Shown here: piece by piece, positions 1 to 4,460 of the stretch
Numbering within the stretch: the stretch's first letter is position 1
How the letters are laid out: each line of letters opens with the position of its first letter
Assembly: GCA_003164375.1 (NCBI GenBank)
Contig: PLTE01000171.1
Location: 1 to 8,459 of the forward strand
Reading direction: 5' to 3'
From: Hyphomicrobiales bacterium
GTDB lineage: Bacteria > Pseudomonadota > Alphaproteobacteria > Rhizobiales > Xanthobacteraceae
DNA: 8,459 bases
Translations under genes and position numbers: made by a program
The notes under the pieces: model-generated
The model's database searches: none
The model's input: only the letters and a program-made list of their open reading frames with translations
Told to the model about the DNA's origin: nothing

Positions 1-135
1 GGCAAGATCATGCGCCGCATCCTGCGCAAGATCGCCGAGGACGAATTCGGCAATCTCGGCGACACTTCGACGCTCGCCGATCCCGCCGTGGTCGACGATC
101 TGGTCGACAACCGCCAGAATAAGAAGAGCGCGTAG
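1..135 (+). CDS. acs: Acetyl-CoA synthetase, C-terminal end (partial)
   Basis: The reading frame is open from the first base and ends at TAG 133-135, giving 44 residues that begin GKIMRRILRKIAEDEFGNLG. This is the conserved C-terminal tail of AMP-forming acetyl-CoA synthetase, the enzyme that turns acetate, ATP and CoA into acetyl-CoA in the cytoplasm. In the family, the lysine of the SGKIMRR motif (residue 2 here) is the catalytic lysine of the adenylation half-reaction and the site of inhibitory acetylation. The tail after the motif (DTSTLADPAVVDDLVDNRQ) also fits the bacterial Acs C-terminus. The 5' part lies outside the window, so paralogues such as propionyl-CoA synthetase cannot be fully excluded, although the tail matches Acs better. 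Confidence 0.9.
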   Translation, partial: GKIMRRILRKIAEDEFGNLGDTSTLADPAVVDDLVDNRQNKKSA

Positions 136-141
136 CTCTTC

Positions 142-166
142 CCTCTCCCCGCGCGGCGGGGAGAGG
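142..166. repeat. GC-rich intergenic palindrome just downstream of acs
   Basis: A perfect 11-bp inverted repeat (cctctccccgc / gcggggagagg) with a 3-nt loop (gcg) starts 6 nt after the acs stop. No T-run follows on either strand, so it is not a canonical intrinsic terminator, though it could stabilise the acs mRNA 3' end or assist termination. It has the same type of sequence as the hairpin at 7743-7766, which suggests a dispersed intergenic repeat family. Palindromes of this kind are common between genes in Rhizobiales genomes. Confidence 0.75.
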
Positions 167-332
167 CGACGGCTCTGGTGCGCGCGGAGCACACTTGCCG
201 AAAAATTCGTGAAAACTTTACCGTGTTGCGGCGGCGATACTGAGGAACGTCGCCGTTTGCGCTAGGATTATCGCCGGCCGGCGATCCCGCTCCGGGGTCG
301 GCGGGCGGTTCTGTCAGTAGAGGGTTTTGAAA

Positions 333-854
333 ATGCGAAGGAAAATCCTGCTTTCGGCCGCTCTCGCGGCCTTTATCGGCACGTTCGCTTTCGCACCGCA
401 GCCCGCGCATGCGCGCGGCGACATGGTCTCGGTGGCCGAGGGCTTTGTGCCGGGCACCATCGTCATCCGGACCAATGAGCGCGCGCTCTATTACTTCGTC
501 GGGGTCGGTCAAGCGATCCGCTATCCGGTGGGCGTCGGCCGCCTCGGCATGCAATGGGCCGGCACCGCTTATATCGACGGCAAATACATCCGGCCGGCGT
601 GGTCGCCGCCGGACTCGATCAGAAAAGATTACAGCAGGCTTCCGCCGGTGGTGCCGGGCGGCTCGCCGCAAAATCCGATGGGTGTCGCGGCCATGACCCT
701 TTCAGGCGGCGGTCAATACGCCATTCACGGCACCAACAATGAGGGTTCGATCGGCGGCTTCGTGTCGCACGGCTGCATCCGCATGCACAACGCCGACATC
801 ACGGATCTCTACGAACGCGTCAGCGTCGGCACCCGGGTGGTGGTCACCCGCTGA
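333..854 (+). CDS. Secreted L,D-transpeptidase (YkuD domain)
   Basis: This gene encodes a 173-residue protein of the YkuD family (L,D-transpeptidases), which form meso-DAP to meso-DAP (3-3) peptidoglycan cross-links or attach proteins to peptidoglycan in the periplasm. Residues 1-27 form a signal peptide: basic MRRK, a hydrophobic stretch, and a probable AHA|RGD cleavage after residue 27. The catalytic signature is complete: H132 in IHGTN, then S145-H146-G147-C148-I-R150 with the nucleophilic Cys148. The protein is little more than signal peptide plus catalytic domain, with no LysM or other peptidoglycan-binding module. ATG 333 is preferred because AGAGGG at 319-324 is well spaced; an in-frame TTG at 327 sits too close to it. 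It converges with the nuclease gene, with only 18 bp between stops. The family is certain; the choice between cross-linking and another YkuD role is not. Confidence 0.92.
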   Translation: MRRKILLSAALAAFIGTFAFAPQPAHARGDMVSVAEGFVPGTIVIRTNERALYYFVGVGQAIRYPVGVGRLGMQWAGTAYIDGKYIRPAWSPPDSIRKDYSRLPPVVPGGSPQNPMGVAAMTLSGGGQYAIHGTNNEGSIGGFVSHGCIRMHNADITDLYERVSVGTRVVVTR

Positions 855-872
855 TCGTCTGATCACCGGCTG

Positions 873-1445
873 CTAACCGCACCAGCTGCCGCGCTTGCCT
901 CCGTCGTAACTGCGGGCATAGCCGCCATTGAGCAGCGCTGCCGAGACGTCGGCGGTATTGCGGGTCGAGACCGCGGCGTCGACACGGCCGCCATATTTGT
1001 CGACGCCGACACGTGAAATGGTGACACCGCCGTCGGCCAGGATCGTTTCCAGCGCCGTACGCGCGGCTTGCGCTTTCGCGAGCTCGCCGGCGCAACGCGC
1101 GTGCAGCTCGGCGGCATCGATGTTGCGCAACCGCACTTTGGTGTCGACGTCGAGCCCGGGCCAGACCCGCACCCGCGCCTCGAAGGTGTCGCCGTCGATG
1201 ACGCGCAGGACGTCGGCCGGATAGGCCAGAGCCGGGTCAAGCCGGTGCGCGACTGCCATGTCCGCTGGCGTGGGCACATCGCTCGGCGCGGACGCGAGCG
1301 CGGTATCGACCGGCACAGCCCCATGCGGTGATGGCCGCAGCATCGCGCCGGTCAGAAGGCCAAGCGCAAACGTCACGCCGGTCACGACCCATACATTGCC
1401 GCGATGCGGCTGGCTGAAGCTTGCGAAGGACAAAGTGCGTCTCAT
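873..1445 (-). CDS. Membrane-anchored thermonuclease family (SNase-like) protein
   Basis: This 190-residue protein has a staphylococcal nuclease-like domain from about residue 78 to the end. Aligning by eye with S. aureus nuclease, the catalytic set is present with the right spacing: D84 and D86 in VIDGDTF (SNase D19, D21), R105-x4-D110-x2-E113 in VRLRNIDAAE (R35, D40, E43) and R154 in DKYGGR (R87). It is therefore probably an active Ca2+-dependent phosphodiesterase. Residues 17-36 are hydrophobic, which suggests an N-terminal anchor or uncleaved signal with the nuclease domain outside the cytoplasm. The linker at 37-75 is rich in Ala and Pro. The ATG at 1445 (MRRTLSF) is preferred over an upstream in-frame TTG at 1484, which has no ribosome binding site and lies in A/T-rich DNA. 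It is the last backbone gene before the accessory segment, so its promoter region may have been replaced. Confidence 0.88.
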   Translation of the reverse strand: MRRTLSFASFSQPHRGNVWVVTGVTFALGLLTGAMLRPSPHGAVPVDTALASAPSDVPTPADMAVAHRLDPALAYPADVLRVIDGDTFEARVRVWPGLDVDTKVRLRNIDAAELHARCAGELAKAQAARTALETILADGGVTISRVGVDKYGGRVDAAVSTRNTADVSAALLNGGYARSYDGGKRGSWCG

Positions 1446-1507
1446 CGCCGGCGCTCTTAAAGGATGTATAGTCAAAAGAATCAATCAATAAGAGAAGGAT
1501 TATATTC

Positions 1508-1536
1508 TTGATAATAGGAAATTTGTCAGGATTATG
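1508..1536 (+). promoter_or_regulatory. Possible sigma-70-type promoter for the 103-aa ORF
   Basis: TTGATA (1508-1513) and ATTATG (1531-1536) are separated by 17 nt in A/T-rich DNA. This would start transcription near 1543 and leave a leader of about 100 nt before ATG 1648. The -10 match is imperfect and A/T-rich DNA yields such matches easily, so this is only a candidate. It also overlaps the repeat at 1518-1544. Confidence 0.25.
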
Positions 1537-1544
1537 TACTTCCC
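1518..1544 (+). repeat. Partial copy of the IS1595 right end, left edge of the islet
   Basis: Positions 1518-1532 (gaaatttgtcaggat) match 4084-4098 (gaaatttgtcaagat) at 14 of 15 bases in the same orientation. The similarity continues with small gaps into tac...ccc (to 1544 here, to 4110 there). The copy at 4084-4110 is the inferred right terminal region of the IS1595-family element. The pair therefore brackets the accessory segment as direct repeats. A 14/15 match is not significant by itself in a window this long; the location and the extension are what make it notable. Confidence 0.4.
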
Positions 1545-1603
1545 ACACCACGAATATTCCTGTGTGAGGGCTGTGGACGGTAATGATTGAAGATTTGACG
1601 AAT

Positions 1604-1638
1604 CCTAGGGTTGACCAGAGATTGGTTCGCAACCCAGG
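1604..1638 (+). promoter_or_regulatory. Leader hairpin overlapping the ribosome binding site of the 103-aa ORF
   Basis: The leader can pair cctagggttg (1604-1613, with A1607 bulged) with caacccagg (1630-1638). It continues as acca (1614-1617) with tggt (1623-1626), leaving a small apical loop. The 3' arm contains the first bases of the Shine-Dalgarno sequence AGGAGA (1636-1641), so folding would partly hide the ribosome binding site. This is read by eye; no folding energy was calculated. Confidence 0.4.
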
Positions 1639-1647
1639 AGAGTCATT

Positions 1648-1959
1648 ATGGCAGCGCCAGATAGCCTTGAGATTTTCATTAACGAGCAAAGAGCCGATGT
1701 GGCTGTCTTTCGCATCATTCTGACGATGTTTCTTCTGCGGCTGGTCGGGGTGGATCCTCCCTCCGCAGAAGCACAGGTGCAAGGCCTGAAAACATCGGTG
1801 ATGGGTGCAATAGGTCGTATAAAAACTGATCTCTCAGTGCCGGGAGACGAGCGCATGAAGCAGATGACTGCAATGCGCGCAGACAAGTTCTTCGTCGAGC
1901 TCGAAGAAGTTGTTTCGGCAACTCTAAATAAGATGGGTTTGACGGGTGGTAGTCATTGA
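1648..1959 (+). CDS. Hypothetical protein, 103 aa
   Basis: I do not recognise the family. The protein has 103 residues, starts at an ATG with a good Shine-Dalgarno sequence (AGGAGA, 1636-1641, 6 nt spacing) and looks mostly helical. Residues 19-34 (AVFRIILTMFLLRLVG) are an amphipathic or hydrophobic helix with Arg at both ends, too short and charged to be a convincing membrane span. The second half (KTSVMGAIGRIKTDLS, then DERMKQMTAMRADKFFVELEEVVSATLNKM) reads as further helices. There is no signal peptide, Cys cluster or catalytic motif. It lies alone on the + strand inside the lower-GC segment and converges with the 51-aa ORF, 47 bp away. The good start and sensible amino-acid composition support a real gene. 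A small regulatory or helical bundle protein would fit, but this is a guess. Confidence 0.65.
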   Translation: MAAPDSLEIFINEQRADVAVFRIILTMFLLRLVGVDPPSAEAQVQGLKTSVMGAIGRIKTDLSVPGDERMKQMTAMRADKFFVELEEVVSATLNKMGLTGGSH

Positions 1960-2006
1960 ACATGTGCCATGAAAGGCGACATCGCGCACACTGCGCAACG
2001 CACCAT

Positions 2007-2162
2007 TCATTTATGGTCTTTGGGCGCGGCCTTCTCCTTAGAGGGCGCTGGCGCCTTCGCTACGACCTTTAGCGCCGCGTCAAACCGTTCCTCGGATTCG
2101 TCCGTTTCGAGGTTGCGGGCGGCTTCGCGGAAGGTTTGAATCTGAGACTTGAGCTTGGCCAT
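2007..2162 (-). CDS. Small hypothetical protein, 51 aa, divergent from the DUF3800 gene
   Basis: This ORF encodes 51 residues (MAKLKSQIQTFREAARNLET...). The N-terminal two thirds are highly charged and probably helical, including FREAARNLETDESEERFDAALKVVAK. The last third is a Lys/Ala/Pro-rich tail. The ATG at 2162 has a strong Shine-Dalgarno sequence (AGGTGG at 2170-2175 read on the minus strand, about 7 nt away). An in-frame ATG at 2198 would add 12 residues but has less support. Short proteins with this FREAAR-x-LE-x-DE pattern seem familiar to me as hypothetical proteins in Rhizobiales, but I cannot give them a function. Its start codon overlaps the probable start of the DUF3800 gene on the other strand. 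It could be a small partner or antitoxin-like regulator, which is speculation. Confidence 0.65.
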   Translation of the reverse strand: MAKLKSQIQTFREAARNLETDESEERFDAALKVVAKAPAPSKEKAAPKDHK

Positions 2163-2880
2163 GAGAGTTCCACCTGACCCGTCAATTATAGTCGACATCT
2201 ACGTCGACGAAAGCAGTCAGAATAATCATCGATACCTAGTCATAGGTTGCGCCATTACCATGATGACAGACATAACCGCCCTAAACGCCGCAATCATGAA
2301 AGCGAGATTGCCTGAACTTCCTCAAGATGAGGCCAAATGGACCAAAGTCTCAAAAAAGAAACTATCCGCATACAAGCGCGTTGTGGACGTATTATTCAGC
2401 GAAGATGTGCATTTCCACTCATTAGTTGTCGACACCACCCGGCTTGATCACAAGAGATTCAATTCTGGCAGTCGCGAGATCGGCTTTAACAAGGAAATCT
2501 ATCAACTCGCTATGAAATGCGCTCGGCTCTACTCCGCCGCGCTCTTTCATCTGTATCCTGATAGTCGAGAGACTACCCAGAAGCCTGAAGATTTGCGGCT
2601 AATGCTCAATCGAGGCTGCCGGAAGGGCGGAGATAAAAGAGATTGGCCCTTTCGCCGGTGTCAATTTCGAGATTCTAAAACCACACTACCGTTGCAACTA
2701 GTCGATATCATCATCGGTGGATTAGCTTACCGTCTGAACGGTCACGACAAAAAGGAAAAGGCATCTCCAGCGAAGTCAGATTTGGCGTCCTATATCCTCC
2801 AACGCGCCAAAATAACCGACCCCTTCAAGGATACAGCCCGCAGTGCGGACTTTACGATTTGGCATCGAAAGTTGCGCTGA
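2161..2880 (+). CDS. DUF3800 domain-containing protein
   Basis: This 239-residue protein (from ATG 2161) shows the DUF3800 (PF12686) pattern: an N-terminal strand ending in acidic YVDES (14-18, D16, E17), an internal acidic region around VVDTTRLD (89-96), and the C-terminal signature FRDSKTTLPLQLVDIIIGGLAY (169-190, with D171, S172 and D182). The spaced Asp/Glu residues resemble an RNase H-like metal site, and a nuclease-type activity is often suspected for the family, but the function is not established. It is close to usual family length and has no visible frameshift. The start is uncertain: ATG 2161 lacks a clear Shine-Dalgarno sequence, and TTG 2149 is an in-frame alternative. Codon use is markedly richer in A/T than in rsmB or purH, which points to acquisition by transfer. 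It is divergent from the 51-aa ORF and followed by a nested hairpin structure and an insertion sequence. Confidence 0.82.
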   Translation: MRVPPDPSIIVDIYVDESSQNNHRYLVIGCAITMMTDITALNAAIMKARLPELPQDEAKWTKVSKKKLSAYKRVVDVLFSEDVHFHSLVVDTTRLDHKRFNSGSREIGFNKEIYQLAMKCARLYSAALFHLYPDSRETTQKPEDLRLMLNRGCRKGGDKRDWPFRRCQFRDSKTTLPLQLVDIIIGGLAYRLNGHDKKEKASPAKSDLASYILQRAKITDPFKDTARSADFTIWHRKLR

Positions 2881-2883
2881 AAA

Positions 2884-2978
2884 GCGTCTCGTAGCCCTAC
2901 ACCGTCAAGCTTGCGCCGTCAGGTAACCGCTTTGAGCGGGCCCACTGCCTAGGCAGTGGATTCGGGCTACGAGAGTGC
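2884..2978. repeat. Nested inverted-repeat structure after the DUF3800 gene
   Basis: Beginning 4 nt after the DUF3800 stop, a perfect 11-bp outer stem (tctcgtagccc 2887-2897 / gggctacgaga 2964-2974) encloses at least two more elements. One is a small hairpin (ccgct-ttg-agcgg, 2927-2939). The other is a perfect 18-bp palindrome (ccactgcctaggcagtgg, 2942-2959). A further GC/GC pair (2884-2885 with 2977-2978) extends the outer stem across a small internal loop. There is no T-run directly after it. It could be a multi-branched RNA at the mRNA 3' end, a protein-binding DNA site, or the remnant of a small palindromic mobile element. It lacks the T-arm expected of a tRNA. Confidence 0.6.
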
Positions 2979-3027
2979 ATTACATATAGCGATTCGCGAC
3001 TCGGTTGTGAATCGACCTTGTCAAGTA

Positions 3028-3034
3028 TTTTTTT
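3028..3034 (+). terminator. Weak candidate terminator T-run at the IS left end
   Basis: Seven consecutive T residues lie just inside the left end of the insertion sequence, after a short imperfect stem (ggtt 3003-3006 with gacc 3014-3017). This might stop transcripts coming from the DUF3800 side. The stem is poor, so confidence is low. Confidence 0.2.
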
Positions 3035-3042
3035 ACCTGAAG

Positions 3043-4026
3043 TTACCGCGTGTTAACCTGTGGATCAGGCCCCCGATAGGTAAGGCGCTTGCCAACGATA
3101 CCCTTGATCGCATTCCGCGTGCGCTCAACGTCCTCGATCTTCAGCGCCGAACGATTGTTGTGGCGGAAATCAAATTCCGCCAGATAACGGTGCAAGTGCT
3201 TTTCGCTGCAATGTTGGTAGACGCCCTTCATGCCACGTTTGAAAACTGAGAAGTAGTTCTCAATCGTGTTGGTATGCACATCGCCGCGCACATATTCGCC
3301 GTGCGAATGTGTGACCGTTTCATGGGAAGCGAATTGCTTGCCGACCTTCTTATAAAGGCGGCTCTCATCCGTCATAAGCCGCGTCTCGCGGGCGATGTTT
3401 TCGGACACGATGGCAGCCACGGTCACGCCGTCCGCGTGTTGCGGATGAAACGAACGAACGCGGCCGCCGCGCTCTACAAGGGCAACAACGGCGCGCTTGC
3501 CAGCGGAACCAGCACCGCGCCGATTAATGTAGGGACGGCCCTTGCGCGCGGGCGACGGCTGCGGGTCCTCTTGCTTGCCGAAATAGGTCTCATCGGCTTC
3601 CACAACGCCACCGGCGCCGCCCATTGGGGCAAGGCTACCATCGCGCATGGCCTCACGGATGCGATGGGCGAGGAACCACGCGCTTTTGTACGTGATGCCA
3701 AGGATGCGATGCAGTTGATGCGCGCTCACACCCTTTTTTGAGCATGACATTAAGTAGAGCGCCTGAAGCATTTTCGGCAACGGAATGTGGCGGCTCTCGA
3801 AAACCGTGCCGACCGTGACCGTGAATTGCTTCCGGCACTCCTTTTCCTTGCATTTCCACACGCCCGGACGGGTCGATTTGCCCTGTAATTTCGTGGCGTT
3901 GCCGAGGGTGCCGCAATGCGGACAAACCGCCCCATCCGACCATAGGATTTTTTCCATATGTTCGTGCGCCGCAGGGACGCTGTGGAAGTAAGGACGGGAC
4001 AAAATCGAGGTGCGAGACATGGCCAT
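3043..4026 (-). CDS. IS1595 family transposase (DDE, zinc-ribbon)
   Basis: This 327-residue transposase (from ATG 4026) belongs to the IS1595/ISXO2-like group. An N-terminal zinc ribbon has CPHC at 35-38 and CKEKEC at 59-64. A helix-turn-helix-like segment follows (about 95-125, SAHQLHRILGITYKSAWFLAHRIREAM). The catalytic core carries the acidic triad D145 (VEADETYFG), D220 (MTDESRLY) and E256 (VHTNTIENYFSVFKRGMKG), with the conserved GVYQHCSEKHLHRYLAEFDFRHNNR stretch behind it. All motifs are intact and no frameshift is seen, so it may be active. GGAG at 4030-4033 (minus strand) serves either ATG 4026 (3 nt spacing) or ATG 4020 (9 nt spacing); the in-frame TTG at 4035 is unlikely. It occupies almost the whole element. 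It may be recent and may have brought or captured neighbouring cargo, which is inference. Confidence 0.93.
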   Translation of the reverse strand: MAMSRTSILSRPYFHSVPAAHEHMEKILWSDGAVCPHCGTLGNATKLQGKSTRPGVWKCKEKECRKQFTVTVGTVFESRHIPLPKMLQALYLMSCSKKGVSAHQLHRILGITYKSAWFLAHRIREAMRDGSLAPMGGAGGVVEADETYFGKQEDPQPSPARKGRPYINRRGAGSAGKRAVVALVERGGRVRSFHPQHADGVTVAAIVSENIARETRLMTDESRLYKKVGKQFASHETVTHSHGEYVRGDVHTNTIENYFSVFKRGMKGVYQHCSEKHLHRYLAEFDFRHNNRSALKIEDVERTRNAIKGIVGKRLTYRGPDPQVNTR

Positions 4027-4099
4027 TTTCTCCAATGAAAACAGCCTATATTAACCGCCGTGGTGTGTCAAGTATACAATCGCGAAATTTGTCAAGATA

Positions 4100-4120
4100 G
4101 CTACAAACCCGTAGCTTCTA
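4100..4120. repeat. Short hairpin sequences across the right IS boundary
   Basis: gctac (4100-4104) and gtagc (4111-4115) are complementary around aaaccc. gtag (4111-4114) and ctac (4118-4121) form an overlapping alternative. The pairs straddle the inferred right end of the insertion sequence. They are short and may be accidental, but they resemble the gtagccctac motif at 2891-2900. Confidence 0.25.
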
Positions 4121-4159
4121 CATGGCCGGGGTGGGCGCATCATAAACCGGGGCTGCGCG

Positions 4160-4408
4160 CTAGAAATCCGGCGTTAAACCATTGATTTCCCAGTCGCCGT
4201 AGCGGGTCGGCTCGAGGCCGCCGCGGCCGGCGATTTCCTGCGGCGGAGCGCTCTCGTTGCGTGCGCGCTCGGCGCGGCGCGCCGCGGCTTCAGCGAGCGC
4301 TCGCTCGGCCTCCGGCGTCAGCGGGCGCCGTGCGGTCGGCCGATTCTCGCCCGCATCCGGCGCGGGACCCGTTGGCTGCGCGTGATCGTTTGGCATCGTA
4401 TCTGACAT
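4160..4408 (-). CDS. DUF1674 protein, SDHAF4-like succinate dehydrogenase assembly factor
   Basis: This 82-residue protein ends in GRGGLEPTRYGDWEINGLTPDF, the hallmark of DUF1674 (PF07896), the bacterial relatives of SDHAF4 (SdhE-independent succinate dehydrogenase assembly factor 4). In mitochondria this factor binds the flavoprotein subunit and promotes its flavinylation and assembly into complex II. The conserved part is residues 60-82. The rest is an Ala/Arg/Glu-rich, probably disordered or helical segment (RRPLTPEAERALAEAAARRAERARNE). The ATG at 4408 has GAAGG 3 nt upstream on the minus strand; ATG 4396 (residue 5) is an alternative. It is divergent from rsmB, with only 52 bp between starts, so the promoters must be compact or overlapping. 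Its 3' end lies 49 bp from the inferred end of the insertion sequence and is intact. Confidence 0.87.
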   Translation of the reverse strand: MSDTMPNDHAQPTGPAPDAGENRPTARRPLTPEAERALAEAAARRAERARNESAPPQEIAGRGGLEPTRYGDWEINGLTPDF

Positions 4409-4460
4409 TGGCCTTCACTTGGCGTAACCCTACGCCGGCCGCAAGGAGGAATTTCTCGGA

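Larger units (their letters stand above)
3003..4110 (-). mobile_element. IS1595-family insertion sequence
   Basis: The element is defined by a full-length IS1595-type transposase and by imperfect terminal inverted repeats. The left end reads ggttgtgaatcgac then cttgtcaagtat (from 3003). The right end on the minus strand reads gggtttgtagctat then cttgacaaattt (from 4110). Counting by eye, 8 of the first 14 positions and 8 of the next 12 agree. The length of about 1.1 kb fits the family, whose ends usually start with GG. The expected 8-bp target duplication was not found: the flanks are cgcgactc on the left and gtagcttc on the right. Either the boundaries are off by several bases or the flanks have been rearranged. 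TGTCAAG recurs at 3019, 4066 and 4090, possibly as transposase contact sites. Confidence 0.7.

Noticed and set aside
190..332. Promoter for the L,D-transpeptidase gene in the acs downstream gap
   Set aside because: ttgccg and several t/a-rich hexamers occur, but no convincing -35/-10 pair could be chosen by eye.
855..872. Bidirectional terminator between the converging L,D-transpeptidase and nuclease genes
   Set aside because: The gap is 18 bp with only short direct ctgatc repeats; no credible hairpin or T-run is visible.
1461..1490. Promoter for the nuclease gene on the minus strand (TATACA-like -10)
   Set aside because: A tataca hexamer is present, but no acceptable -35 lies 16-18 nt upstream, so it is not reported as a feature.
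2888..2973. Possible tRNA or tRNA-like gene because of the closed outer stem and internal hairpins
   Set aside because: The outer stem is too long and there is no T-arm with a GTTCRANNC loop, no proper anticodon arm and no CCA-adjacent geometry.
2888..2973. Integron attC-like recombination site
   Set aside because: The RYYYAAC/GTTRRRY core pair is missing at the stem ends, and no integron integrase or cassette array is nearby.
3274..3741. Plus-strand open frame of 155 codons inside the transposase gene
   Set aside because: It is antisense to an intact IS1595 transposase with all its motifs; there is no ribosome binding site or domain.
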